Source: Arthrobacter globiformis (GTDB lineage Bacteria > Actinomycetota > Actinomycetes > Actinomycetales > Micrococcaceae). From it: a stretch of 64,000 nt of DNA. The notes beneath the pieces are model-generated. The model was not told the origin of the DNA. It saw only the letters and a list, made by a program, of their open reading frames with translations, and ran no database searches. The position numbers and the translations under genes were made by a program. Location: contig NZ_JAUSZX010000001.1 of NCBI RefSeq assembly GCF_030818015.1, positions 2,294,001 through 2,358,000 on the forward strand, in the 5' to 3' direction. Positions 33,961 to 42,773 of the stretch are shown here, one piece after another (the stretch's first letter is position 1; every line of letters begins with the position of its first letter).

Positions 33961-34021
33961 GAGCTGCAGCGCACCTGCACAGTGTTTCTCTCCGTTCCAC
34001 GACAAAGGCCACAAAGCAATA

Positions 34022-34051
34022 GAAGGGGGGCAGTGCCTGCCGGCCCCCTTC
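34022..34051 (-). terminator. Hairpin downstream of the block B IclR gene
   Basis: GAAGGGGG (from 34022) pairs with the CCCCCTTC near 34043-34051. On the minus strand it lies about 105 bases past the regulator stop and is followed by TATTGCTTT. A weak intrinsic terminator is likely. Confidence 0.4.
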
Positions 34052-34155
34052 CACACGTTGCAGATCGAAGCGGCCGTGGGGTGCTACCAGTAGCCGCTGT
34101 GCCTCCGTGGCCCCAGAGGCGGTGTACAACTCTTTCGAGCTGGTTTTGGGCCACG

Positions 34156-34941
34156 TCAGGCCGGGAGCTCCTGCTTCTTGAATTCAGCGGCCGTTTCGAG
34201 CAGTTGGGCGGAAAGGCGTTTTGCGTCCTGCCGGGCGAAGCGACCGATTGGCATGGCGATGCTTAGGGCGGCATGCTGGCCGTCAACCACTCCTAGGGAC
34301 ACGGCCATGGCAGCCACGTCGTCCTCGCTCTCTTCGAAGTTCATGCCGATCTTCTGCCGGCGTGCCTGGTCCACATCCCGGTACAGCTTGGGGAAATCGA
34401 TGCTGGCGTTGACGGCGGAGGCCGTGTCGTCGAGGACGCGGTAGCGCCTCTCAATGTCCTCCCGCGGCAGGTCCGCCAGCATGGCCTTGCCGGCCGACGT
34501 GACATGGGCTGGAAGGACGACGCCGGTGCGGAGGCCAAAACGGAGCGCATGTGTGGTGGCCTCGATGCCGTCCAGGTGGTGGATTTCCGCACCGATGAGC
34601 ACTGCAAGGTGGCTCGTTTCTCCAACGCGGGTGAATAGCCGCTCCAAATAGGGGCGCACACGCACGGGCAGCGACGGCGGGGCGTGGTCGATGGCCGGCC
34701 TCCGGTAGTCCGGGCCCGGGGCATAGCGCCGCTGGGCCACTTGCTCAGCGAAGCCGTCTCCGACCAGCGTCACCAGCAGGCGCTGGGCCGTTGACGGGTT
34801 CACCTCGAGGATGCTGGAGGCCTCAGTCACGCTGATCGAACCCTGCTCCGCCATGTGCTTGAGCAGCACCAGCGCTCGGTGAACGGACTCTACCCGCGGT
34901 GCATCTTCTTTGCGTATCACGCAATTTACGGTAGCAGCCAT
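34156..34941 (-). CDS. IclR-family transcriptional regulator (block B)
   Basis: 261 residues if started at the ATG at 34941. No ribosome site is visible, and a palindrome (34911-34923) lies inside the first codons, so a GTG at 34920 or a leaderless start is possible. The winged helix covers about 15-75 (VESVHRALVLLKHMAEQGSI, TEASSILEVNPSTAQRLLVT). The effector domain has LERLFTRVGETSHLAVLIGA, GVVLPAHVTSAGKAMLADLP, GMNFEESEDDVAAMAVSLG and HAALSIAMPIGRF. Divergent from the MHS-NIPSNAP-SDR-flavoprotein operon and presumably its regulator. Two perfect TGCGT-3-ACGCA sites at its 5' end suggest autoregulation. Confidence 0.88.
   Translation of the reverse strand: MAATVNCVIRKEDAPRVESVHRALVLLKHMAEQGSISVTEASSILEVNPSTAQRLLVTLVGDGFAEQVAQRRYAPGPDYRRPAIDHAPPSLPVRVRPYLERLFTRVGETSHLAVLIGAEIHHLDGIEATTHALRFGLRTGVVLPAHVTSAGKAMLADLPREDIERRYRVLDDTASAVNASIDFPKLYRDVDQARRQKIGMNFEESEDDVAAMAVSLGVVDGQHAALSIAMPIGRFARQDAKRLSAQLLETAAEFKKQELPA
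34911..34923. promoter_or_regulatory. Palindrome TGCGT-ATC-ACGCA
   Basis: A perfect 5-3-5 inverted repeat within the first codons of the block B IclR gene. An identical-type site lies 31 bases away (34942-34954), about three helical turns. Candidate operator. Confidence 0.55.
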
Positions 34942-34954
34942 TGCGTTTGACGCA
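34942..34954. promoter_or_regulatory. Palindrome TGCGT-TTG-ACGCA
   Basis: A perfect 5-3-5 inverted repeat directly before the annotated ATG of the IclR gene, with the same half-sites as 34911-34923. It lies in the divergent promoter region shared with the operon starting at 35107. Confidence 0.6.
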
Positions 34955-35106
34955 TAGGGCTGGCTAGCCTCAGATCACAACCTACGCAACGAATCCCGCG
35001 AAAAGCCGGGCCGCGCATCGTTCACTCCCCAGCTGAACTCCCTAACTGAATCTCCCCAAAATGAAGGCGCAACAGGCGCCGCTGCTCACCCGACGAAGGA
35101 GTCTTG

Positions 35107-36537
35107 ATGAGTCTGTCCCAGCCGTCACGAGCCGTAAAGCGCTCGCTCAAGCCCGCAGCACCCGCCTCCCGGCAGGCCAAGCGCGCCGTCCTCAGCGGTA
35201 CCTTCGGGTCCGCCCTCGAATGGTTCGACTTCGCCGTCTACGGCGCCATGGCCGCAACCGTCTTCCCCAAGCTGTTCTTCAACGACATGAATCCAGCAAT
35301 CGCGCTGCTTGCATCCTTCGCAACATTCGGCGTCGGATTCGTGGCCCGCCCGCTCGGCGGAATCGTGTTCGGCCATCTGGGGGACCGCCTGGGACGCCGC
35401 AAGATCCTACTTACTACTTTCATCATGATGGGCGTCGCGTCGATGGTCATCGGCCTGCTTCCGCCGCAGTCAGCGATCGGCATCGCCGCCCCTGCCCTGC
35501 TGGTTCTCATGCGCTTCATCCAGGGCATCGCGCTCGGCGGCGAAGCTACGGGAGCCCAGCTGATGACCATGGAACACGCACCCGCGGACCGCCGCGCCTT
35601 CTACGGTGGGCTCATGGCGATGGGTTCGCCGATCAGCCAAGTGGCTGCGAACCTGGTGCTGGCAGTCCTTTCCGGCGTACTGAGCCCGGAAGCGTTCCTC
35701 GCCTGGGGCTGGCGCGTGCCGTTCCTGCTGAGCATCCTGCTGGTGGCCGTGGGCATCTACATCCGGCTCAAGGTTGAAGAGACGCCCGTGTTCAAGGAAG
35801 GCATGCAGGAGGTCGCCCAGGAATCCACCACTCCGGCCACCGTGATCAAGACGCACGGCATCACCATCCTGCGGCTCATTCTCGCCTTCGCCCCGATCGT
35901 CGTGACGTTCTACATCGTCTCGGTGTTCGGCATCAGCTACCTCACCACCCACGGCTTCTCGCAGAGCCAGACGTTCACGATCATCATGATCTCCAACTTC
36001 CTCTCCGTGATCGCGATCTGGTGGGGCGGGCGTCTCGCGGATGTCTACGGCCGCCGTCGGATCCTGATGATCGGATCGGCAGGCACCCTGCTCGCCGCCG
36101 TCCTGTTCTTCCCGGTGGTGAACCTGGGCAGCTTCCCGCTGACGCTGGGCATGGTGGCGTTCTCCCTGGTGACCGCGCAGTTCGGAAACGCCGGCCAGGG
36201 GGCGCTCTTTGCCGAGGCGTTCCCCACCCACATGCGGTACACGGGATCAGCACTCGCCCTCACCGGTTCCAATCTGATCTTCGCGGCCCCTGCGCCGTTC
36301 CTGGCCTCCTGGCTGATGAGCATCAGCGGCGGCAGCACCGTCTCCATCACCATTGCCTGGATCGTGATCATCGCCGCCGCGCTGATCAACATGGTGATGA
36401 TGGGCGACGGTAAGACCCTCGAGGGCGGCCAGCACCGCTTCGGCCGCTATGTTCCCGTTGAGGAAACGACGACGACGGCGCCCGCCGTCACCGGGCTGGC
36501 CGGCTCCGCAGATGCCGAAGAGGCCGTGACCCGATGA
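35107..36537 (+). CDS. MHS-family (MFS) metabolite:proton symporter (block B)
   Basis: 476 residues from the ATG at 35107 with AAGGAG upstream. About 12 membrane segments. Motifs: GTFGSALEWFDFAVYGAMAA in helix 1, GHLGDRLGRRKILLTTFIMM in the 2-3 loop, RFIQGIALGGEATGAQLMTM in helix 4, and RLADVYGRRRILMIGSAG in the second half. Same transporter family as 30592-31959. It is the first gene of the plus-strand operon and overlaps the NIPSNAP start by 4 bases. It likely imports the organic acid or other small substrate handled by the SDR and flavoproteins behind it. Confidence 0.9.
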   Translation: MSLSQPSRAVKRSLKPAAPASRQAKRAVLSGTFGSALEWFDFAVYGAMAATVFPKLFFNDMNPAIALLASFATFGVGFVARPLGGIVFGHLGDRLGRRKILLTTFIMMGVASMVIGLLPPQSAIGIAAPALLVLMRFIQGIALGGEATGAQLMTMEHAPADRRAFYGGLMAMGSPISQVAANLVLAVLSGVLSPEAFLAWGWRVPFLLSILLVAVGIYIRLKVEETPVFKEGMQEVAQESTTPATVIKTHGITILRLILAFAPIVVTFYIVSVFGISYLTTHGFSQSQTFTIIMISNFLSVIAIWWGGRLADVYGRRRILMIGSAGTLLAAVLFFPVVNLGSFPLTLGMVAFSLVTAQFGNAGQGALFAEAFPTHMRYTGSALALTGSNLIFAAPAPFLASWLMSISGGSTVSITIAWIVIIAAALINMVMMGDGKTLEGGQHRFGRYVPVEETTTTAPAVTGLAGSADAEEAVTR

Positions 36538-36920
36538 TCGTTGAACAGCGCACCTACGTCCTGCACACCGGCGCCCGGCTCAACGAGTACCTCGAATCGT
36601 ACGAAAGCATCGGCCTGCCCGCGCAGAAGCCGATCCTGGGCGGCTTCCTCGGCTACTTCGTCACCGAATTCGGGCGGCAGAACGAGCTCAACCACTTCTG
36701 GGCGTATGCGGACCTGGAGGACCGCCGGACCCGCCGTGCCGAGCTCGCCAAGAACGGGCAGTGGCAGGAATGCCTGGCCATCATCCGACCGATGATCATG
36801 ACGATGGAGAACCGGATCATGTACCCGACGTCCTTCTCGCCGATCCGTACTCTACCCGTTGCCATCACCGATTCCCACACGGCGTTCAGCCGGAACCAGG
36901 AGCCCGGCCATGACCAGTAA
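36534..36920 (+). CDS. NIPSNAP-family protein
   Basis: 128 residues. The N-terminal pattern MIVEQRTYVLHTGARLNEYL, and the later LGYFVTEFGRQNELNHFWAY with DLEDRRTRRAELAKNGQW, are typical of bacterial NIPSNAP domain proteins, which have a dimeric alpha/beta-barrel fold. They often sit in catabolic clusters, with no agreed reaction. It starts within the transporter stop (ATGA overlap) and its last 11 bases overlap the SDR start, so it is translationally locked into the operon. It may be the structural counterpart of the EthD-like barrel in the P450 operon. Confidence 0.85.
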   Translation: MIVEQRTYVLHTGARLNEYLESYESIGLPAQKPILGGFLGYFVTEFGRQNELNHFWAYADLEDRRTRRAELAKNGQWQECLAIIRPMIMTMENRIMYPTSFSPIRTLPVAITDSHTAFSRNQEPGHDQ

Positions 36921-37743
36921 TCCCACAGCCACACTCGACGCTGAGGCAATCAAGCAACCGGTGCTGCTGCAGACGGCGATCGTGACCGGCGGCGCCGGCG
37001 GCATCGGCCAGGCCATCAGCCGGCGCCTCGCGGCGGAAGGCTACGCCGTCGTCGTCGCGGACCTCGACCAGGACGCGGCGGATCGGACGGCCGCCTCACT
37101 CCCCGACGTGGGCTGGGCAGAACACCGCGGCTTCGCCGGCAACCTGGCCGACGGAGCAGCCAACCGGGAACTTGCCGCGTTCGCCGCTCAAACCGGTCCG
37201 GTGGGGGTGGTGGTCAACGCGGTCGGCATTTCCCCCAAGCGCAACGGCCACAAGATCCGCTTCTTCGAACTCAGCGACGAGGAGTGGAACACCGTCATGG
37301 CGGTCAACGTCGCAGCGCCCTTCTTCCTCATCCGCGAGGTCTACCCGCACATGCCCACTGACGGTTCCGCCAGCATCGTGAACCTGCTGTCCATCACGGC
37401 CAAGACCGGCACCGGCGGCGGCCCGGACGCGGACTTCGCCCCGTTCTTCCCCAGCTCCGTGGCCTACGGGGCGTCCAAGGCGGCGCTGCAGAACCTGACC
37501 GCCAGCCTCGCCCACGAACTCGCCGACCTGAAGATCCGCGTCAACGGCGTGGCCCCGGGATTCGTGCAGACACCGATGATGGGCGATGTAACCCAGGACG
37601 CCCGACTCCTGGGACAGGTCCCGATGAAGCGCTTCGCGAGGCCGGAGGAAATCGCCGACGCGGTGGCCTTCCTCACCGGCAACCAGTCCACCTACATCAC
37701 CGGCATCAGCCTGGACGTCAACGGCGGCTGGCTCACCTGCTGA
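36910..37743 (+). CDS. Short-chain dehydrogenase/reductase (block B)
   Basis: 277 residues from the ATG at 36910; a longer frame from 36859 would lie fully within the NIPSNAP gene. NAD(P) site TGGAGGIGQAISRRLA at about 26-41 and NAVGISP at about 105. The catalytic Ser is in NLLSITAKTG (about 161) and the Tyr/Lys in VAYGASKAALQN (about 182-186). The C-terminus TYITGISLDVNGGWLTC is typical. The loop between Ser and Tyr is longer than usual (GGGPDADFAPFFPSS), so the substrate may be large or charged. It would oxidise a hydroxyl to a ketone before flavin-dependent desaturation (inference). Confidence 0.9.
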   Translation: MTSNPTATLDAEAIKQPVLLQTAIVTGGAGGIGQAISRRLAAEGYAVVVADLDQDAADRTAASLPDVGWAEHRGFAGNLADGAANRELAAFAAQTGPVGVVVNAVGISPKRNGHKIRFFELSDEEWNTVMAVNVAAPFFLIREVYPHMPTDGSASIVNLLSITAKTGTGGGPDADFAPFFPSSVAYGASKAALQNLTASLAHELADLKIRVNGVAPGFVQTPMMGDVTQDARLLGQVPMKRFARPEEIADAVAFLTGNQSTYITGISLDVNGGWLTC

Positions 37744-37826
37744 AACGCCCAGCCGCCGCGCACGCAACCCGCCTCACAAGGGGGTGCAGAACCAATGACA
37801 GCAACACACCTGAAAGGGACAGCACC

Positions 37827-39221
37827 ATGACCATGCCCGAACACGACTACGACGTGGTGGTCCTCGGATCCGGCATCGCGGGACAGTCCGCAGCCACCAG
37901 CGCGGCGCAGGCCGGCCTCAAGGTGGTCCTCCTGGAAAAGACCGGCAAGCTCGGCGGCTCCTCGGCCATGAGCGGCGGATTCTTCGCCTTCTCCGGGACC
38001 GAAGAGCAGGCAGCCGAAGGCGTGGAGGACTCCGCGGACCTGTTCCTGCAGGACCTGCTCTCCACCGGCGGCGGCGTCAACGACCATGCCCTGCTGGACG
38101 GGTACCTGGACCACCAGGATGAGACATACCAGTGGCTCAAGGACCAGGGCGCGAAGTTCCGGGCCCTGGAGATCAGCTCCGGACAGTCGGCGCCGCGCAG
38201 CCATAACACCGTGATCACCGAACTGCTCGCCAACCTGCACCGGACCTTCACCGACAACGGCGGCGAAACCCTTTTGGGACACCGCGCGGTCCGGCTGGTG
38301 CGCAGCACCGAAGGCCGGGTGACCGGCGTCGTCGTCGAATCCGAAGGCATCGAGTCCCTGTTCACCGCACGCGCCGGCGTGATCCTCGCGACCGGCGGCT
38401 TCAGCCGCAGCACCGATCTGCTGCGCACTTTCGCGCCGGAACAGCTGGCGGCCATCCCCTACGGCGGGGCGGGCAACACCGGTGACGGCCTCAAGATGGC
38501 CTGGAAACTCGGTGCCGGCGTGGCGGACATGTCCTACATCACCGCCACCTACGGCTCCCACCCGGAAACCGGCGAGGAGTTCCACGAACTGCTCACCGCG
38601 TATTATATGGGCGCGATCATCGTGAACAAGGACGGCCGGCGCTTCGTCGACGAGTCCAAGTCCTACAAGACCCTTGGCCGCGAGGTGCTCAAGCAGCCCG
38701 AAGGACTGGGCTTCGAGATCTTCGACGCGAAGGTCAGGGCCAAATCGCACCCCGGCATCCCGCTCAACGACATTGGCATGATCGAGGACCTGGGCCACCT
38801 CTTCAAGGCGGACACCCTCGAGGAATTGGCCGAGGCCGCCGGCATCGATGCCGCCGGCCTGGGGGCGACCGTGGCACGGTACAACGTTACGGTGGCCGGC
38901 CGCGGCGGGGACGAGGTGGGCCGCACCCACCTGTGCAACGGCGTCGGCGACCTCCTGCCGCTGGACCAGGGACCGTTCTACGCCTACCCGGCCAAGGCCC
39001 TGATGACCACCACCTACTGTGGCCTGACCATCAATCCCAGCGCCGAGGTGCTTGACGTCGACGGCGAAGTGATCCGCGGCCTGTATGCGGTCGGGGAGCT
39101 GACCGGCGGATTCCACGGCGCCGCCTACATGACCGGCACCTCACTGGGCAAGGGAGTCGTCTTCGGCCGCATTGCAGCGGAGCACGCAGCCGCCAAGCTG
39201 GCATCGGGCGTGGCGCAATGA
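37827..39221 (+). CDS. FAD-dependent dehydrogenase, first of three in block B
   Basis: 464 residues, ATG behind AAAGGGA. FAD site YDVVVLGSGIAGQSAATSAA; LLEKTGKLGGSSAMSGGFFA; VILATGGFSRSTDLLRTFAP; YGGAGNTGDGLKMAWKLGAG; and C-terminal TTTYCGLTINPSAEVLDVDG with LYAVGELTGGFHGAAYMTGT. The whole length aligns with 29098-30486 (block A), so the two are close paralogues with probably the same or a similar reaction. The fold is that of fumarate reductase flavoprotein and ketosteroid dehydrogenases. Its stop overlaps the next flavoprotein start by 4 bases. Confidence 0.9.
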   Translation: MTMPEHDYDVVVLGSGIAGQSAATSAAQAGLKVVLLEKTGKLGGSSAMSGGFFAFSGTEEQAAEGVEDSADLFLQDLLSTGGGVNDHALLDGYLDHQDETYQWLKDQGAKFRALEISSGQSAPRSHNTVITELLANLHRTFTDNGGETLLGHRAVRLVRSTEGRVTGVVVESEGIESLFTARAGVILATGGFSRSTDLLRTFAPEQLAAIPYGGAGNTGDGLKMAWKLGAGVADMSYITATYGSHPETGEEFHELLTAYYMGAIIVNKDGRRFVDESKSYKTLGREVLKQPEGLGFEIFDAKVRAKSHPGIPLNDIGMIEDLGHLFKADTLEELAEAAGIDAAGLGATVARYNVTVAGRGGDEVGRTHLCNGVGDLLPLDQGPFYAYPAKALMTTTYCGLTINPSAEVLDVDGEVIRGLYAVGELTGGFHGAAYMTGTSLGKGVVFGRIAAEHAAAKLASGVAQ

Positions 39222-40702
39222 GCATGGGCGCGCCGCAGCAGAAGGAAAGTATTACGGCAACAGACCACGGCGAGGACAGCGTGGACGAGGTCCGCCGGGT
39301 GGATGTAGTGGTGGTCGGATCCGGTGTCAGCGGTTCCGCCGCGGCCATGACAGCCGCCCGGCGCGGCGCCACAGTGGCGCTGCTGGAGAAACAGACGGCC
39401 TTCGGCGGTTCGGCCGCGCTCTCGGCGGGCATGTTCTGGACCGCGCCCAGCGTGGAGGCCTACCGGAAACGGATTCCGCTGGGCAACGTGGAGCTCGGCA
39501 GCCGCTTGGTGGCCGACTATGAAGACGCACTCGCCGAGCTGCGGGCCGCCGGCCTCCGGGTTGCCGACGAGCCGAAGCGGGACATCATGACCTTCGGCAT
39601 CGGCTACTCCACGGACATCCACGGCATCCTGGCGTGGTGCCGGGACCGGATCGTCGCGGCCGGGGGAGAGGCCACCGCCGGAGCCGTCGTCACCGGACTG
39701 GTGCGGAACGGCTGCGCCGTCACGGGAGTTCTGGTGCGCACCGCGGACGGCCGCCGCATCCGCTACGAGGCTGCCGCCGTCGTTTTGGCCAGCGGCGGCT
39801 TCCAGGGCGACCGCGCCGAACTGACCCGATCCGTCGGACCTAACGCGGACCGGCTGGTGCTGCGCTCCAACCCCGGCAGCGTCGGCGACGGGCTGCGCCT
39901 CGCGCGCGCCGCCGGCACCGGAGGCACGACGGCGATGAGCACCTTCTACGGGCACCTGCTGCCGTATCCGCTCCCCAGGTTCGAGACCGAACACTACCTG
40001 CCCTATTCGCAGTACTACTCCGGCTCCACTGTGCTGGTGAACCTGCAGGGCAAGCGCTTCGCGGACGAGACCGACGGCGACGAGCTGCTCAACCAGGCCG
40101 TCACCTTCCAGCCTGAAGCGCGCGGGATCCTCATCTTCGACGAGTTCGTCCGAAGCACGGAGGTGCTCGAAGAACCGTTCCCGGGCCTGGGCAGGATCGA
40201 CCGCCTCGGCATCGCCATCGAAGCCGGCGGCCAGCACGCCGTGGCGCAGACCCTCCCGGAGCTAGTGAACCTGGTCGCCGGCTGGGGCGTGGAGCGCGAT
40301 CAGCTCTCCCCCACCCTGGACCGGTATGCGGAAGTTGCCGGCCAGGGCGGCGGCACCGCCGACGGCGTAACAGTGTCCGCCTCCGCGCGGGCGCCGCAGG
40401 ATGGCCCCTTCTACGCGCTCATGGTCCAACCGTCCATCACGTTCACCTTCGGCGGGGTCCGCACCAATACGCGCGGCGAAGCCCTGGATCACGACGGCGC
40501 AGCCGTGCCGGGGCTGTTTGCCGCCGGTGCCGATATCGGCGGGCTGTCCAACTACGGCTACGCCGGCGGCCTAGCCCCCGGCTACATCACCGGCCGCTGG
40601 GCCGGGACCTCGGCCGCCGAGCGGGCGGCCTCGTTCGTACGGAACGCAAGCCTCGCCGTCGTCGGTGTCGACGGGCGCGGCAGTGAAAGGAACGCACAGT
40701 GA
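39218..40702 (+). CDS. FAD-dependent dehydrogenase, second of three in block B
   Basis: 494 residues. FAD site VDVVVVGSGVSGSAAAMTAA (about 26-45); LLEKQTAFGGSAALSAGMFW; AAVVLASGGFQGDRAELTRS; then NPGSVGDGLRLARAAGTGGT; C-terminal SITFTFGGVRTNTRGEALDH and LFAAGADIGGLSNYGYAGGL. It belongs to the same superfamily as its neighbours but is clearly diverged in the substrate (cap) domain, with TFYGHLLPYPLPRFETEHYL in place of the SYITATYGSHPETGEE block of the first. The start ATG overlaps the previous stop, so the genes are co-translated. The acceptor could be a quinone or other carrier; none is encoded nearby. Confidence 0.88.
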   Translation: MSMGAPQQKESITATDHGEDSVDEVRRVDVVVVGSGVSGSAAAMTAARRGATVALLEKQTAFGGSAALSAGMFWTAPSVEAYRKRIPLGNVELGSRLVADYEDALAELRAAGLRVADEPKRDIMTFGIGYSTDIHGILAWCRDRIVAAGGEATAGAVVTGLVRNGCAVTGVLVRTADGRRIRYEAAAVVLASGGFQGDRAELTRSVGPNADRLVLRSNPGSVGDGLRLARAAGTGGTTAMSTFYGHLLPYPLPRFETEHYLPYSQYYSGSTVLVNLQGKRFADETDGDELLNQAVTFQPEARGILIFDEFVRSTEVLEEPFPGLGRIDRLGIAIEAGGQHAVAQTLPELVNLVAGWGVERDQLSPTLDRYAEVAGQGGGTADGVTVSASARAPQDGPFYALMVQPSITFTFGGVRTNTRGEALDHDGAAVPGLFAAGADIGGLSNYGYAGGLAPGYITGRWAGTSAAERAASFVRNASLAVVGVDGRGSERNAQ

Positions 40703-42267
40703 GATCAGCAGCAGTGAAATCAACAGCAGGAAGTTCAACGGCGGACGTCCTGGTGATCGGCGGCGGAGGGTCCGGCATGAGTGCCGCGATCTCGGCGGCC
40801 ACCAGCGGAGCCACCGTGATTGTGCTGGAAAAGTGCGCGACCGTGGGCGGAAGCACGGCGATGTCCGTGGGCTCCTTTACCGCCGCCAACACCGCGTACC
40901 AGTACCGTGCGGGAGTCAATGACAGCATCGAGCTGTTCGTCGAGGACATGAAGGTGGCCAACGGCGAATTTGAACAGCGCGAAAACAAGGAACTGCGCCG
41001 GATCCTCGCCGAGAACGCGGGCCCCACGGTGGAGTGGCTCGGCAGCATCGGCGTGCAATTCCTCGGCCCCACCCCCGAGCCGCCCTACGAAAAGCCACGA
41101 ATGCATAACGTCCTGCCCAACTCCGGGGCCTACGCCGAAGCGCTGCTGCGGGAGTGCAGGAAGCACGGAGTGGTCATCCACACATCCATGCGCGTGGAGG
41201 AACTGCTGCGCAACGCGGGTGGCGAGATCATCGGCGCGCGGGCCAACGGAGTGGAGTACTTCGGCCGCCAGGGTGTCATCCTGGCCACCGGCGACTACTC
41301 GGCTTCTACAGAAATGAAGGCCAAGTACGTGGGGGAGGACGCGGCGAAGATCCCTCCCGTCAACCCCAACAACACCGGCGACGGTCTCAAGCTGGGAGCC
41401 GACGCGGGCGGGGTCATGATGCAGATGGACCGCCTGTATGAGGGGCTTCGTTTCGCCCCCTCTACCCGGGTGGACCCGATCAAGATGCTCCCGTCCCATC
41501 CACTCATTTCCAAGGCCATGCGCCTGGTGGTCGAGCGTCTGCCGCGGAAGATCCTGGCCTACGTCATCCGCGGCGCACTGACCAGCTGGGTTGGCCCCAA
41601 CAACACCATGTACCGGGCCGGGGCGGTCCTTGTGGGCCACGCCGGGAAGCGCATCGCCAACGAGGACTCGGACAAGGCCATGGCACGGGCCACCGCCGCC
41701 GATGCCAAAAATACCGCGTACATGATCTTCGACGAGCGGGTGGCCCGGAAGTTCTCGGCCTGGCCCAACCCGGTGTCCACGTTCCCCGGAGTGGCCTATG
41801 CCTACGTCGACGACTACAAGCGGTATCGCCCGGACGTCTATCACCGGGCCGGCACCATCGCGGAACTGGCCGCGAGCACCGGCCTCGATCCCGCGGTGTT
41901 GACCGCAAGCGTTGAGGAGTGGAACGTGAAGGTGGCCAGCGGTACCGACGGTGAATTCGGGCGACGGCATCTTGGCCAGGGCGTGACGGAGGGGCCCTTT
42001 TATGCCCTCGGCCCAATGAACGCCTACATCACCTTGGCCGACGGCGGACTGGCCGTCGACACCGAACTGAGGGTGACCACGGCCGAAGGGGAAGCCATCC
42101 CCGGCCTGTGGGCGGCCGGATCAACGGGGCAGGGCGGGCTCCAGCTTCTCAACCACGGGCTGCACATTGGCTGGGCAATGGTTTCGGGACGCATCGCCGG
42201 CCGCAACGTGGCACAGGCCCCGAGCCGGCGCGACATGACGGCCGCCACGGACGTCGCCGTCGGCTGA
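40699..42267 (+). CDS. FAD-dependent dehydrogenase, third of three in block B
   Basis: 522 residues from a GTG at 40699 with AAAGGAA upstream and a 4-base overlap with the previous gene. FAD site ADVLVIGGGGSGMSAAISAA (about 15-34); VLEKCATVGGSTAMSVGSFT; VILATGDYSASTEMKAKYVG; NPNNTGDGLKLGADAGGVMM; C-terminal ITLADGGLAVDTELRVTTAE and LWAAGSTGQGGLQLLNHGLH. Its cap domain is the most different of the three and contains a basic, hydrophobic stretch (MRLVVERLPRKILAYVIRG). Together the three may act in sequence on one substrate or on different isomers. Confidence 0.88.
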   Translation: MRSAAVKSTAGSSTADVLVIGGGGSGMSAAISAATSGATVIVLEKCATVGGSTAMSVGSFTAANTAYQYRAGVNDSIELFVEDMKVANGEFEQRENKELRRILAENAGPTVEWLGSIGVQFLGPTPEPPYEKPRMHNVLPNSGAYAEALLRECRKHGVVIHTSMRVEELLRNAGGEIIGARANGVEYFGRQGVILATGDYSASTEMKAKYVGEDAAKIPPVNPNNTGDGLKLGADAGGVMMQMDRLYEGLRFAPSTRVDPIKMLPSHPLISKAMRLVVERLPRKILAYVIRGALTSWVGPNNTMYRAGAVLVGHAGKRIANEDSDKAMARATAADAKNTAYMIFDERVARKFSAWPNPVSTFPGVAYAYVDDYKRYRPDVYHRAGTIAELAASTGLDPAVLTASVEEWNVKVASGTDGEFGRRHLGQGVTEGPFYALGPMNAYITLADGGLAVDTELRVTTAEGEAIPGLWAAGSTGQGGLQLLNHGLHIGWAMVSGRIAGRNVAQAPSRRDMTAATDVAVG

Positions 42268-42713
42268 AACCAGCGGTGACATGCCAGCGGGCGGCCAGCT
42301 CCGGGACTTAGTCTGCCCGGCCGCGCGCTCCACACCGCGACCACGTCAAGGACTTGACCATGAATACCCACTGCAACGCCCTCGTTGTCCCGGCCCGCCT
42401 CGCCCACCCGGTGCACATCAAAGCTGTTGAACTAGGACACGACAGCACTTCAATGTCGAGGAAACCCTCCACGGCACCTCGTTGTTCTAAGGCCACGGAC
42501 GTCCGGGTGAAGAGGCCCACGTGCCCCGCCACCTGATCAGGCTTGCTGAGCAACTGTTCGACCTGCTGCTCGCCGCCTAAGCACCGTGGCACACAGGGGC
42601 ACGATGGAGGGCCCTGCCAAAGGCAACGGACGACGGCGAGAAGTCCCGCCGTCGTCCGCTTGCCTTATGTACGTCACTCCTGAGGTGGGGACCTGCCAGT
42701 CGTCGATGGCGAC

Positions 42714-42773
42714 ATCGCGCCGCTCCCGCGCCCCGGACACGTCGTGCTTTTCGTATCCGAGGTGTTCGTCCAT
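42714..42773 (-). pseudogene. Possible IS256-family transposase crumb
   Basis: A minus-strand frame starts MDEHLGYEKHDVSGARERRD. The string HLGYEKHD..G is characteristic of IS256-family transposases near their N-terminus. Only about 20 codons resemble the family, so it is a weak call. Confidence 0.35.

Larger units (their letters stand above)
33067..34155. other. Gene-free stretch holding repeat copy A
   Basis: Nearly 1.1 kb between two IclR genes without a credible gene. It contains repeat copy A (about 33635-33960) and a hairpin at 34022-34051. Nothing recognised in 33070-33600. Confidence 0.45.

Noticed and set aside
37692..39116. 474-codon open frame on the minus strand opposite the first flavoprotein of block B
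   Set aside because: It is the antisense of a gene with clear FAD motifs; its composition (Gly/Val/His/Gln-rich) matches a GC-driven shadow and it has no family motif.
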